The position numbers and the translations under genes were made by a program. The notes beneath the pieces were generated by a model. That model did no database searches and had not been told where the DNA came from. It worked only from the letters and a program-made list of their open reading frames with translations. A stretch of 64,000 nucleotides of DNA, from assembly GCA_008921705.1 (NCBI GenBank), contig VFFE01006804.1, positions 362,658 to 426,657 on the forward strand, read 5' to 3'. Of the stretch, positions 10,965 through 23,765 are shown one piece after another. The stretch is from Burhinus oedicnemus. Taxonomy: Eukaryota > Chordata > Aves > Charadriiformes > Burhinidae. Every line of letters starts with the position of its first letter. Positions within the stretch are counted from its first letter, which is position 1.

Positions 10965-13900
10965 TTACAGCAGACATAACAAAGCAACTGAATGTTGTTT
11001 GGATGGATTTCCCCTGCTGTCATCTTGCTGTCTGTAACTGGGATGCTGGCTGCTTCTTCCACTTTCTAGCATTAAATGTCTTTAAATAAGAAGGTAAGGA
11101 GGGAGAAACTGAATAGTGACATAATTTTTCCACCCACTTTCCTTCCTGGAGAGGCAGCAGGCATACTGCAAGCTTTCTGTGTGAGCAGAAGAGCATGGGT
11201 GGGATTTCTATGTGTTGAAATTGGCCTGGGCAGTGGAAGAGAAACTCCACCCTTCTGTTTTCTGTAGTGGATTTTCTTAGCCTCGTTTCCTCAGACGGTG
11301 AGGCTAATGCAATTACAGTGTCTCTTTCTGTCACCCTCCCTAATAATTTTTGGGCCAATTAGACCGTTTCACTAGGATTTCATAAGGTAAAAGAGGTTCC
11401 AAAGGTTTTAGGGTGGGATTCTTCTTTATGAGATGAGCCTCACTCTGGAGGCACTTCTTTCCATTGGCTAAATAATAATATTAAAAGAAATAAAATCAGA
11501 CCTCCAAGCTGAAGTGGAGGCAGCTATACTTTAGATGGCAATAGCCAGACAAGGCGAATCCTACATCTTACAAGCTTTGCGGGAAGAAAAGGTTTATTTT
11601 TCTCTTTCAGGTTTAAAAAAAGGTAACCCTTTGTTAGGTTTTAGAGGACTCTCACCATTAATGTTGTGGGTAACTATTCCTCATCAGAGTAGTCATCACA
11701 GAGTAGCTGCTGCAAGCTGTGAGGATACTGATGCAATGGCAGAGGTCCCCATGGAAGTGGGTTACCAGACATGGTAGAAGAGAGGTGAAGGTGCGTAGTG
11801 GGAGCCTCTTTTCATTATCCCAGACAGGATTCATTTGCACAAGAGGTATCTGCTGAATCACTCTAGCACCCAAACTTGAGATGCTCAAAGTGGGAGAGAA
11901 TGAGCTCTGCTGTCTTATGAGCTCTGTCATAGGATCTTTTAGTCATTGCAAACCTGACTCACTCCTGTTTGGAGAGCAGCACTTCCAGCTCCTGACAGGG
12001 CTTAAGCCCAATATTGGAAGAGGGGACAGACAGTCTGCTGTGTGTCTGATGTTGCTGTCTGCAGCATGCAGAAAGTCCATGGGATTTCCCTGTTCACTTG
12101 CATCTCACAAGGCAGTGGTATGCATCCTCATATTGCTCAGTAATGGACATGTGAGATGGTCCCTTCCCCTTGCAAGGTATGGCCTTTTAACACCTCTATG
12201 CCCTTATTCAGTGATGTTATTTGGATGGTCTCAGTGTGGGGATAGCAATTGGGGAAATCCTGGATCCTAACATAGGGTCTGACATCCCTAGCTCATGGGT
12301 GACGGGGCAGGAGATCCTAGAAGAAACACCTAGCTCTTGCATGCCATATGCATTGCTTAATCTTTCCCTAAGCTCTACTTTCTGGAGCCTGTTCAGGCAG
12401 GAGCTGTTGCTCTACAAGGCCTGTGCACAAAGTTTAATACAAGTGGTATTGCAAGGAAATGAGCAACCATCAATGGAAAATCTGAATGGGAAGGATAAAA
12501 GATGGCCTGCTTTCTGGGAAAACGAAGCCTTCACTTCGGGACTTAAATTTTGTTTTCATCAAAACGGATTAGCATTTTAGTCCAAGTCCCTACTAAAGTA
12601 GGGCGGAAAATATTAAAAAAAATTCAATGGAAAATGTTCTGCTTGCTCTAATCCCAGTTTTGCATGGACATCATTAGGAGCTCCATCTAGGTGACTGCTC
12701 TATACCTCCTGTTTGTTTTTAAACATCCCATTTCAAATGTTTCTCATGCATTGCTATTATAGGTAAGTCTGTTAGATGGATAAGCTATTTCTGATCTTCC
12801 ACAGCAGTAAACCTCACAGCTCCCTTGACTCGGTCTGAGAAATTTCCACTGCTTGACATATTAAAAATATATGGAAGTCTGCAACGAGACCAGATTAAGC
12901 TTTATGCCTGTGGAAATTCATTTAGATAACTCCAGATCAGCTGGTGCATGGAAAAATCATTTGAAGACAAAAAAAAACCAACCCCCTCCTGAAAAGCACA
13001 GCTGATGCTGTACGTTAAGGAGGAGGACTTTTTATAAAGCATCTTTCATTCCCAGAGCACTTACTGACCTATATATAGAAATCATTTCCCTCTTCCCCTA
13101 AGAGCAGCCAGCTCTGGGGTGGAATGCTACAGTTGATTAACTAGGCTCAGTATTACCATCTGAGAGCTTAGCAGAAGACAAAACTTAGTCCAGCTGGCTC
13201 TGGGTGACCGTAGACTTCTCCTTTATGCAATGTTGAGGTTAAAATTGGCATAGTTTCAATGGCCTGGAGGTTGCGGGTGACCCTGATGGTCTTCCAGGAG
13301 ACTCTTTAGTTGCACAGTGCTAAGCAGATGGATACAAGGCCCCTAGATGTGGCACTGGGCTTTGAGGCAGCAACATCAAGCAGGAGACAGCCCTGAGGAG
13401 GGGGCAATGGTCCTTCTTTGAGGTCTTTTGGTATGGCCTTCTGGACATGCTTGCTAGGGACCAAGATGTTCATCAAATTCAAAGTCCTCCCAGGAAGTCT
13501 TTACCAGCCACCATACAGATATAATAACTTCGGTATGGGTGGGGGGCTAGGGATGGAGCCCATACTAAGGAGTGACTTTAAGCAAGCAGCAAGAGAGAGA
13601 GCTTTGGGAGTTTCCATTTGTATCAGCTGCCCTCCCAGTAGGTAAATGAGGTGGGGTGAGGGGGTGGGGACTTGGTGGCCCCTTTGAGTCTGTTCTCTCT
13701 TGGAACAAAAACCACAAAGGAAAGCCTGCTACTGACCTCACTAGCAATGGATTCCCAATGCTACCAAAATTTGGAAGGTGCAATTAATGCTGAAATGTCC
13801 TGTTCTGTCTGCCCCCTCCTGGGTGGAGTACGTCTGTGACACATTATGGGCAGCTGGTCTTGCCCACTCCTGTGTTTCTGCTTGTCTCTACGTCATTTCT

Positions 13901-15560
13901 GCTCCTGGCTCAACCACTGTGTGAAAGCTCTTCTTTCCTGGCTCATCTTGTGAGTTAACCAGTTGTGAGCTATCAGTCTGGCTTGGGAGTCCTGTGGTAC
14001 AAACCCCTCTCTCACTATCTGAATAAAATGTTTGGATGTATTTTCTCCCCACAGATTTCTGCTGGCAGCACAAGAATGCCTCTAACTCTGGTCCTGTGCA
14101 TTCACCCTTTTCCAGAAGTGCAGCAATACATCTGGCAATCATGACACTGGTCAAAGCTTGATGCGCATCCCTGGGTCCTGTGAGCTGTTCAGGTTTGTGC
14201 ATTTACTCTGAGGGGCTTTCATCTGCTTTTACAGCCTGCTTACCCTCATGTTAAATACTGAACCTGCTCTCTTGCTTGAGCAAAAGTCATGCCTCTTGAC
14301 ATGTGTTTCCCTGCCTGACATCAACAGGTGATGCGCGCCCTGTATTCCTTCTTTAGGGTGAAGAACGGAGGGGAGGAAGTGCTGAGGGTGTTGTCTGTAT
14401 AGATTACCCCATGCTTGCTGGCATAAGATGCTATTAGGCAGAAAGGGTGATGGGAAGGTGTAGATATGATGTTGTTTTCCTGACACCCAAAAATCTCACA
14501 GAGTTTGTCTAACAGCAGGACAGCCAAGTATCTGTTGGAGGTGACCTAGGCATAAGCGGTCTAGGTGGCATTGCTGTGCTAGAGAGGCTCTTTCTCTGTA
14601 ATGGCAGCCTTCAGAGTCATGTCCCCTTTGCCTTGGCTGTCTTCTAAGTCTCATGAGAAAGGGTTTGTATTCCTGACTAACACCATCTGCCTTGCCACCT
14701 GCCAGATCACATCTGAACACTGCTGCTCCTACACATTCCTGTGTGACCATCTTGGTTACTCAGAGATTAAAAAAAGAAACTAAAATAAAAAGGTAAGCTT
14801 TCAGGCTCACATGCTTTTCAACCTTACTCCTATTTTTGTCCTTCCAGCTATCTTCACTGGTTTCGTAAGTTATGACTGCCTCCTACAAGCCTTGCCTTTC
14901 CTGTATCCTCAACCCATCACAGCTGAAAACCCCACTGCTGCTCCTCAAACCCCTCTGATTTTCCTCATTTGCTCTTGCTAATCACTGCCTGGGAGTGCTG
15001 TGGGCCCTGCATTGTCCTAAATTCCCAGGCTGACCTTCCAGCTCAGGCTTGTTCCTCTTAACAAGGACCTTTGGGCCATGCCTCCCCAAGGAACGGAAAT
15101 GACAGTGCAGCAGGCTTACACTTTTAGGGTGCATAACTTGAAATTTCTGCAAAGAGAACCCAGAAGAATTTTTATCTGTTCTTGATTTTAGTTGATCACT
15201 GAAAACTGAGAACAAAGAAAAGTTCTTGCTTCCCTGATTCAGCTACAGGAGTGCAGCAGGGAGGGACAGTTTTGGGGGAGAGCCCAAGCCCTGTCTATAC
15301 GTGGTCTTTTGGAGGCAGATACGGGGACGTTTTGCCTGTGCTCCTCCTGGCCAGCTGCACGCCAGCACAGGACTGGAAGCTGTGTAACAAGGGTAAAAGC
15401 AGTTCTCTGAGCTAATGATCTGCTGGGATCAGAGCTGCCTGCAGGCATCTGGCAGGGCTGATTCGCACCTTGCTTGCAACAGCCTCTGCAGAAACACTCC
15501 AGGGTGTGTACCCAGAGGAAAGCTCCGTGAAAGACAGTGTGGTGGTTTTGCAAATGCTTC
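10965..15560. other. Unique stretch with one AT-rich motif-dense segment
   Basis: No gene or repeat is recognised. At about 11265-11400 there is an AT-rich segment with several homeodomain-core-like strings (taatgcaatta, ccctaataat, gggccaattag) and few CpG, which could be a conserved non-coding element, but nothing in the sequence alone proves it. At 11070-11093 a good acceptor (ccactttctag) and a good donor (AAG|GTAAGG) flank only 24 nt with stops in all three frames. At 13645-13672 a G-rich run (three runs of at least four G) falls short of the usual four-run quadruplex rule. Confidence 0.5.
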
Positions 15561-15585
15561 TTTTTTTTTTTTTTTTTTTTTTTTT
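15561..15585. repeat. T25 homopolymer tract
   Basis: This is an uninterrupted run of 25 T followed by six C. It is the longest mononucleotide run in the window. Nothing on either side looks like a retrotransposed transcript in the minus orientation (no AATAAA-type signal placed correctly), so I read it as a simple repeat. It will be length-variable between individuals and error-prone in sequencing. Confidence 0.95.
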
Positions 15586-18500
15586 CCCCCCTGATGTTCA
15601 CTCTAACAGCTTTATTTCTGGCTTGTTTGACTATGCTGCTGTTGCCTGCTCTCCTCCTGTGCTGCTACTGCTTTCTGCCAGTGAAGACTGCACAGAAGGC
15701 ATCAGACTCTCAGCATCCTAAAAGCAGGAAGGTGACAAAGTAGGCGATGCAATACCATCCTCTTTTTAGTGTCGCCTTTATTTTCTGCTGTTGAATTGAG
15801 GGGGAGGGGGAGAAAAGCAAAGGAAGTTTACTACATGGCTACCTACCATGAGACCTGATAAATCTGCCAGACAATTTATTTGATCTTTGAACCCTGGGGT
15901 CCCTTGGAGACAGGCTTGGAGGCCTGCAAAAGCAATCAGAAAGAATATAAAAACCTAATGAGGCCTGGACTTGATCCCCTTCTCCAGGTGAAATTTACAG
16001 CAGCTGGCAGAGAATCAGAGCAGTTTAAAAATTATAAAATGTGTGTGTATAGATAGTGTATGAGAATGCATGGAGTCGCTTGGGCTTTCTGCTGTAAGCA
16101 CTATCCTTTGTGCTTGTGGCATTTCATTTTAACAGTGGCCCCTGTCTGGATTTCACAATATCCTGCTGCAAAGGATTTGCTTAAAGAAAAAACCCAGAGT
16201 GTTTCTTAGATTTAACATCTTGCTCCAGGCTTGGCTTTGTAAGAGAGACTTAGTCTGTCCCCTAGGCAGAAGGAGAGATGTTAAAATGTCCCTATCTGAC
16301 TTTAGAACACAAGTCACATTAACTGTGTTTTTCTCCCAAGGATTTTTGGGGAGGATTGAGAAAATTTCCCTTGTTCCTTGTGCCAATGCAGTGACAGGGC
16401 TTCAGAAAAATCAGAGTGGCTGGAGCTGAGTCTAGCAGAAGTTTTTCCTCTATGGTGGTAGTTGCTGAACTGCTTATTACCAGTGCAGTGCTGCTCCTCT
16501 GCTGTAACTCCACAGCCTGAGATGGGGCTGACAGTTATCAGGGGATAATTATATTAATGGAACCGCATGCCACAGTTTTTCTGCACACTCTGCTTATGGA
16601 CACAACCTCTGCTTTTTGAGCAGGGGCATGAGAGAGATTCCTATAGCTCCCAGTGTATTGAAACTTGTACTTTTGGTGCTTCCTTGTGGGTCCAAATGAG
16701 AACATACAGATATCTGGAAGAGAGATGTGGTGTGGCTCATCTCCTTAGTAGTCCTTTATAGTCCTAGGAAACCTCCTGGGTTGAAAGTAGTCTGAATGGT
16801 TAGGGGAATTATCATATCTGTTTGCCCTGTTCTTGCTCTTCCTTGGGTATCTCCTTATGGATGCTGTTGGAAACAAGTGCTTGTCTAGATGCACCAGTGG
16901 CCTGCTGCAGTACGTCCTCTCTTATCTTACAATCAGGTCCTGTGTGCGCTGCCTTGAGATCACTGCTGATGGCAGCAAGATGTTACCTTGCCTTGGTGTT
17001 GCCAACTGATGGCCAAGGCATGGGTGAATTGTTACTCAGGAGATAGCTTTTGGCTCCTGGGATCTCAGAAAGCAGATCCTGTGCTGAGCTCAGCTTTGCA
17101 GCTGGGAAATGGATGGCTAGAAAGGGTCTGGAAAAGTCTTGCTGGGAATATGCAGACTGATTTGCTTCTGCTTCATGCCTTTGTCCGTGTGCAGCCTCTG
17201 CCTGCTGTCCACTTCTGGGACTGGTACATCCAAAACTTCTCTTTCTGACTTTGTCGATCTTTGACTGGAGCTTGGGGCTTCTTCATTTTTCCTTCTAGGT
17301 TAGGCTAACCACTAGGTGCCTCAGTCTGGGGCAGAGCAATAAGGAGGTGAGAATAAGAGATTGTTCAGATGCCAGCATGTCTCTTGGTCCTAAGCACTGT
17401 GTCCCACTGGAAATGGCTGTATGACAAGACTCCTAACTAATGAAGTGATGGTTGGAACTAAATCTCCAGTGACAATTTACTCTGACTGTAGGAGATAATT
17501 TCCCTTTTCCTTCCTTGCATTTTCATAAAGACCAGTACTTCTGGTTCTATTTTTAACTTTCTGACACACTTCTATTCTTTTTTACTAATTAAAGTGTAGG
17601 AAACTTGTAGATCTGGGCTGCAACCTGTGGCCGATGTGGTAGGCACTTGAGTTTATTTTTTTTTGTGAAGATCTGTTTTGCCCTTGTCAGAAAGTGTTAA
17701 GCTGGTCTAAACAACCTCTGTTTTCTGTTGCTTTTGTAAAAGTCCTAGTTTTTCTCAGATCTTGAATGGAAAGGGTTCCCGCGGTTCACGGGAAACCACA
17801 ATGACAGGACAATACCTGAACATTGTGGAATAGCCAACAGCCCTGTGGTGCTTGAGAACTTTCAGCCAGCACCTGGGACAACTGTGGTCAGGCCCTGCTC
17901 CCAATCAGGTGGAGAAAGACTCCAGAGTTCCCACCTTCATCTCCAGCTCCTGGGTATCCAGATGCGTGGGTCAATCCCTGGCTTTCACATCGAAAGCTCC
18001 ACTGGTGAACAGGGTCACATGTGAAATACATAAATTAATAGGATGGAGCTGGCTTTGTGCTCAGCTCCTTTAAGTATGGAAGGATGGGTCAGTCCAATCA
18101 GAGATGATGGCATGTATGTTATAGTGACCTTCAGACAGGACAGGACATGCATCTGTTTTTTCTCCCACACCTAGCTGTGCGTGCCAGAGGTAGCAGCACC
18201 AGATGCTCACAGGTCCTTTTTTCTAGGGTGGAGGTTATGGCACCCACAACCTTGCTTGCAAAATGGCTCATGAGGACAATTAAAGGTTTGCTTTAGACAA
18301 CCAAGTGATGTGTAAGCTCAGACCTGCACTCACTGACAGGTTAATTTTGGCTGCCTGCTTGACAGGGGTTAGGGAGCACTTGTGTGGCACCTTCTGCTGT
18401 CATGCCTGTGGCAGAAACTCTGAGCAACCCCATTTGAGCTGCCTCCCAGCTGGACCCGAGCAGTTCTTCTCAGCCACAACTTTGTTTTTCACTGAAGAAT

Positions 18501-20184
18501 GCACAGTTGGTTCAAAGGAAACATTTCTGGAATTTGTGTTGATTTTGGACAAATTGGTCTGATGGAAATATCCAACTCTTTAAATAACAGTAGGGTGAAA
18601 AAATTTAAATGGCTTATTTCAGTCTTTTTAACCAAAAAGTTTCAACTTTGTATTTGAAGTAAAGTTCTCTTTCAAAATTTATGTTCATTTTTATTTTTAA
18701 TAAAAGCTTTTAATAAGCTCAAGAAGGAAACAAGACATTTTCATTTTGAGTCTGGTGATGGGCTGTGTTCGACCCTACATTGACACTTTTATGGCTCTTT
18801 GGTTTGCTGAAAATTTTTAAATATTTCTGTTTTGGTCTGACCTGAAGCAAATCTCTTTTCCAGTTTCTCAGATCTGCTTGTGAACTGAGAAATCAGAGAT
18901 CTGCAGAAAAGAACAACACCGGCTGACTCTGCTCAACGCCAGCAGGATCATGACAAAATTAAAGGCTGTTCTTGCCTAGTGTTGGCATCTACCACTCTGC
19001 AGTGAGACAGCAATTCTTCCTGCATGACAGAAGACAGGGTCTGATCCAGCACCCGAAAAGGTCAGTTGACTCACTGTTTTGAGCTGGGCTTTGCCTTGAG
19101 AGGGGAGCTCCAAACATGTGCTCTTTGGTAGATTATTAATGTTGTAACTGGATTGGGGTCCAGTCCCTTAACTCTGAGTCAAATTAAAAAATTTCCACAG
19201 TCCAGGAGTGTTTGGGATTTCCACATGTTTGAGGAACGGCTTGATCCCATCTCTTCAGCTTTATAGGATAAGCATGCAGCAGGAAAACTGGATTCTGTTT
19301 CTGATGCACGTGGTCATGAGAAGTCACTAGAATCCAAGTCATTTGGCAACCTTGCAAGATGGTGTTTAAGACTATTGCTTCATTAAGCACCCCAGGGCCT
19401 CCAAACCAGTCTGGTTTGCTCTCTTAAAGTCCATGGGAGCTGTTGCTTACATGGGCTACTTTACCCTTGCATGGTCCCCCAATTCCCTTCCATCCTCTGG
19501 TGCTCCTCTAGGCCTGTATGGAAAACACGTGATGGGTTTGTACTGCAGTAATCCTTCAGCCACCCCAACCAGACGTGGCCACAGGATGCCATAGCTCCCT
19601 CCTATCCCTTGTTGTCCCCACAAATGTTGGGGTGTAAATAAGCAAGTGGGGAGAGGTGTGAGTGCTAAGGTTCCATCCTGCCAGTGAGCTGAGAAGAGGC
19701 CAGTGCACATGTGCCTGCTATGGAGCTGTGAATTGTTGCCAGGTCAAGCGATTCAGATGCAATTTCTGAGAATGAGGTAGATTTGAGCAAGCAAGTGAGG
19801 TTCAGTTTTCTTAAAATTATTGCATAGTAAAAAGAAGGAAGGAGAGATGTCGGAGGCAGGTCTGAACAGACACGGGACTGGAAATCAGGTAAAATGAAAG
19901 CGTGGGGTTTTTTTTTTCTTTTTTTTTTTAAAAAAAAAGGCCCACAAACCCTCACAACCTGAGTTTTCTATGGAAACTGTAAAAACTCCAAGGAGTCCCC
20001 AAGCAACAATTGCTCTGTCTGCTGTTGCATTTCAGAAACATGCCTTGGAAAGTCTACTGTCTCCTAATAGCTCACTGGTTACTAAATGTAAATGGCCAAG
20101 ATTTATTTGGGGTGAGGGAGATGAAAGGGAGTCAAGTTTATAGTCTCTCTTTGCATTTTGGTTTGTAACAACCCCAGGCTCATG
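15586..20184. other. Unique stretch with minor simple repeats and hairpins
   Basis: I see no gene. Small structures: a near-perfect inverted repeat at 17773-17797 (GGGTTCCCG, 7-nt spacer, CGGGAAACC); a short tandem of ttttaataa-type units near 18695-18720; and a T10-C-T11-A9 tract at 19908-19938, which can pair with itself because T and A runs abut. The 400 bases before 20185 look like ordinary unique sequence. Confidence 0.5.
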
Positions 20185-20600
20185 CAAACGAAACTGCCTG
20201 CGGAGACTGTCTTACTCTGGATAAATTTGCAAAGCCAGAAGCACAGCAGGAAAGGGCAGCATTTTGTTCTCTTGATACCATTTACCAACGCTCCCAAGCG
20301 TTCATCTGTCTGCTGTTACAGCCCTCGGTGCTGTCGTGTTTGAGTGTCTCTCAAACACTAATTAAAGGAATGAATCCTCCAGCCACTGTGCAGAGCTGTC
20401 AGCTACAGTAGATGAATGCCGGTTTGACCCGAGGGATGCTTACGCTGTTCGTTAAGCTGCTGATTGTATCCAAGCTTCAGCCCTTGCCTGGAAATGATCC
20501 GAACTACTGAGACTCCTGCCTTCCCTTGACGCCTTCTTGGAGCGTGCTCACAAGTCCTCGAGGAGCTGGATGCTACCATTGCTTGAGTTTTCCCGTAAAT
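20185..20600. other. CpG-retaining patch, candidate conserved element
   Basis: By hand count this segment has about 15 CpG in 416 bp, while most of the window has roughly one per 100 bp or fewer. Methylated bird DNA loses CpG with time, so local retention suggests either hypomethylation or purifying selection. It has no long open frame and no repeat homology that I recognise. It could be an enhancer-type element or a short CpG-island-like segment. The function is not visible from the sequence. Confidence 0.3.
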
Positions 20601-21371
20601 GTAGTTTGGACTGCAAACCATGTGGAAATTCTCAGAACTAGCAGCAGTGATTTAGGTTTTTCACATTGCAGGAAAGGTGTGCTCCTATACTTATGTACAG
20701 AGGGCTGGGGTCCCCTCTTGTTCTTTAGCTCTTACAGGTTGTCTTCACTGATGTACAGTGACAGCAAGTCAGGAAGCTTAGTGGAGCTGTAGCCTCCAAC
20801 CCCAGTAATTAATCAATGTTAATATGCTTTTGGTCCATGAGCCAAATGGGTTAAGGCCTTCACAGCTGAATAGGACTGACAGATGAGCAGCTCTCAGGAG
20901 GAAATCATATGTACGCTGTGACCTGACCATTGTCTCCTGAGAGGTGGAAAGACCTGCTGACATCTCCCTACACTAATGCAACTTGTAGGAGGGGAAAACA
21001 CTGATAGACATCTCGTTAAAAAAAAAAGAAAAAAGTGGGGGCAAACCGTCCTCTGGAGTTTCCCCTCTCCGGTGGTCATTAAACCAAATACCTGGACTGC
21101 TCCTTACTAGTTGTAGAGAGAAAAAGGGGTGATGTGAATCCCACCCAGCGTTTTGAAAGATAACCAGTTTGATTTAAAGCTCCAAGCAACCAAAAGCCCA
21201 GGGTGTCTCAAGGCAGACTGTTTCAGCAGTTAATTCCCCACATTGTCAGAAAACTTCCATTTCATTTCAGGCCTGAATTTGCCTCCTTTCGGCTTCTGAC
21301 TCTTGGATTTCATTACGTGGCCATCAGTTGGCTGATTAAAGAGCTGTCTGCTATCAAAAATCTCTTCCCTA

Positions 21372-21655
21372 TGCAGGTACTTGTGGGCTGTGATCAAGCC
21401 ACCTCTTAACCTTCTCCTGGATAAGCTATTAGCTTGAGATACTTATGGCAGGTTTCCCAGACCTCAAATCGTACTTATAGCTCTTTCCTGAAGCATTTCC
21501 AATTTTCCTTTTTTTTTTTTCCCCTGATGTCCTTTCTGAAACGTGGGCACCAGAATGTGACGGTCTCTCCAGTCAGGTGTCATAAATAACATACCTAAAG
21601 GAGATGCCATCATCCTTCTCATCGCTTGTGTATACACCCAAGGACTGACTGTCCC
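21372..21655 (-). mobile_element. Ancient CR1 ORF2 fragment, minus strand
   Basis: The plus strand shows the reverse complement of the CR1 ORF2 C-terminal region in a decayed state: aggtacttgtgggctgtgat, cacctcttaaccttctcctgg, gtttcccagacctc, then cctttctgaaacgtgggcac followed by cagaatgtga. These match, in the correct order, the familiar minus-strand CR1 series (dated by many substitutions and small deletions). A 12-T run at about 21508-21519 interrupts it. It is much more diverged than the tails elsewhere, so it is an older insertion. The right boundary is uncertain: the homology fades after about 21600. Confidence 0.68.
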
Positions 21656-22059
21656 ATCTCACCGCCTGTGACCTCAAGCATGTCTTGGGATTTCAGACTC
21701 TCTGGGAATGTACTTGCTGAATGTGACCTACTTTCCTTGTTCCTGGAATTTCAGCCCTGTAAGAGGAGAAAGCCAGCCCATGGTTGGGGCAGACAATTAG
21801 GGCTTGATGTGACCCAGGTTCAGCTCCCTGCCTGCCAGAGGCTCCTGGAGAAAGTCCAGCCGAGCCCTCTGGGGTCTGAAAACTGAGGTATTCACATGGG
21901 TTTGGCATGCGTGTTTCCGATTTGGGGCAGCCATGAACCTCTTGGGGTGCCTTCAAGCCCAGTTACTACTCATCTCGTATACTCCCTTGTTTGTTGGCTG
22001 TGTGAAAGGGTGACTCAAAATTGCACGTACGCAACAGAGTTGCTGGTGAGAAGGAAATG

Positions 22060-22520
22060 AGATCTGCTGCCTTAGCCATGGGTACTGGATATTAAGTGGC
22101 AGTAGACATTCTTTTGTATAGTTTAGGTGGAAAACGCCAGGGGAATAATAGAATTTTTTTTTCACTCCCTTTGGTGTCATCTTTAACAGCAATTATTTCA
22201 TATTTTCTTTTACACCAGTGATAAAAATATTGAGTAATGTTACATCAAGAGCAGTTTCCCTTTAGAGATCACAACAGAAGCATGTGCATACAACATAATC
22301 GCTTCCCGATTGCAATTATGGTGGGAGAGAGATCACTTAACTCGTAGCGTTGTTTGTTTTCAATCAGAATGACACGCATGCAAAAGTGCTCTTGAGGCAA
22401 AAGTTTAACGTTAGTGCTATTGGCTTTCAGTCTTTGTGGTTCTATAAAAAATAGTGTGTATACACATAAAATGTTATCTAATAGGCAGTAGTTGATATTA
22501 TATGTAATTAATATGATATA
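22060..22520. promoter_or_regulatory. AT-rich motif-dense segment, candidate conserved element
   Basis: This is non-repetitive AT-rich DNA with a high density of transcription-factor-like cores: gcaattatgg near 22312, cacttaactcg near 22335, atgcaaaag near 22378, ttatctaatagg near 22474 and TAATTA at 22505-22510. It also keeps CpG in odd places (aatcgcttcccgat, ctcgtagcgttg). It lacks any convincing open frame. The look is that of a vertebrate conserved non-coding element, but conservation cannot be shown from one sequence. Confidence 0.25.
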
Positions 22521-22916
22521 TTTCTGCAGTCTTGACAAGACTTGGGGTCCAGAAATCTGTTAAATATTATGATTTATGCTATACAGTATGCTGTTCTCCC
22601 CTGCCCTTACAGAGGAGCTAAGGAATAGTAGGAGAAAGGGAAAAAGCTATTGTTTAGCAATTGCTGTCTGGGGGGTAGTTGAGGGAATTGTAAATTATTA
22701 TAATTACATATTTAAATGTTTTCAAGGCTGCCTAAAACCACAGCTTCAGAAGAATAGAGCTGGGCAATAATTCTGGTGAGAGTTAAATCCATCCGGAAAA
22801 ATACTGTTTTGGAACTCAGTAGAACTATTTCAGGTGGAAATGAGAGATAGGAGGAAAAAAAAATCAAAAAGTTAAAGCCCTTTGTCTTTTGCATGGGCAA
22901 GTGGCTTTCTAAGATT

Positions 22917-22946
22917 TAAAAAAAAAAAAAGAAAGAAAGAAAGTGT
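22917..22946. repeat. A-rich tract with GAAA repeats
   Basis: A run of about 13 A passes into three to four GAAA units (agaaagaaagaaag). It abuts the 5' edge of the CR1 tail that follows. CR1 insertions often sit next to simple sequence, so it may mark the insertion site. Confidence 0.85.
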
Positions 22947-23219
22947 AGCGATAGGACAAGGGGTAACAGTTTTATACTGAAAGAGGATAGATTTAGGTTA
23001 GATGTTAGGAAGAAATTCTTTACTCTGAGGGTGGTGAGGTACTGGAACAGGTTGCCCAGAGAAGTTGTGGATCCCCTATCTCTCGAAGCGTTCAAGGCCA
23101 GGTTGGATGCTGCTTTGAGCAACCTGGTCTAGTGGAAGGTGTCCCTGCTGGTGCCGGGGGGGTTGTAACTAGATGATCTTTAAGGTCCCTTCCAACTCTA
23201 ACCATTCTATGATTCTATA
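22947..23219 (+). mobile_element. CR1 LINE 3' end
   Basis: This is a well preserved CR1 tail on the plus strand: gataggacaaggggtaacag, ttaggaagaaattctttact, ctggaacaggttgcccagag, gttgtggatcccc, gagcaacctggtctagtgg, gatgatctttaaggtccc. It ends with attctatg (23204-23211) and attctata (23212-23219). It resembles the tail of the large copy at 8740-10276 and keeps the tag stop expected after the LSNLV-type block, which that copy has lost. It is 5'-truncated and non-coding. Confidence 0.95.
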
Positions 23220-23689
23220 AAAATAACCTGCGAAGACCACAGTATTTTTGGCCAGCCTGAGATGATGGTATGTTTAGACAGCAAAGCAAAATTGTGTTGC
23301 TTGCAGTGTCTGGCAGAGCAAAGTGAATACAGATTTCTGACTGGGTAGCAGTCATGACAGGTTCTGCGGAAATCTTTCTGAGGTTGTAACTGATACTCAC
23401 AGGCTTTTTCCCCTCTGCTGGCTGTGTACCCATGGCACACCTGCATATACCTATGAGTATACATATATTCCCATGAGCCAGTTCAAATCTCATTGTAGGA
23501 TGGAAACAGTATGACCTTTGCTCTCTTATTACTAAGTACATATTACATTAGTCACACTCAAGACCCCATCCCTTCAGCCTGCTGCCCCATGTAAATGGAG
23601 TCTTGCTACAAAACCATGAAAGATGCAACTAAGTCAGGGAGGTAGTGGGAAATTGAGCAGAGGGGTCCCACTTTTGGACTTGCTGTCCC

Positions 23690-23765
23690 TCATTACCTGC
23701 TCTGACTGCTGGCTTGTTGAATGACCTTGGGGCACATGCCTTACCTCCTTACCTTGGTCCAGCCA
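23690..23765 (+). mobile_element. MIR-like SINE relic
   Basis: The string gctctgactgctggcttgtt followed by gaatgaccttggggcacatg and ccttacctccttaccttg lines up with the conserved centre of MIR-type SINEs (CTGACTTGCTGTGTGACCTTGGGCAAGTCACTTAACCTC family sense), with point changes and a small gap. MIR-type tRNA-derived SINEs are ancient and survive at low copy number in birds and reptiles. The tRNA-like head is not clear here. The alternative is a chance match to a short, composition-biased core. Confidence 0.5.

Noticed and set aside
11070..11093. 24-nt segment between a good acceptor and a good donor
   Set aside because: Stops in all three frames and too short to call as a non-coding exon without RNA evidence.
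13645..13672. G-rich run as a second G-quadruplex
   Set aside because: Only three runs of three or more G with short loops, so the four-run rule is not met.
19908..19938. T/A tract as a poly-A tail of a retrocopy
   Set aside because: T and A runs abut without a transcript-like flank on either side; read as simple sequence.
21795..21850. SINE-like gacccaggttcagctccctg
   Set aside because: Resembles the tRNA-derived head of amniote MIR-type SINEs but no core region follows it.
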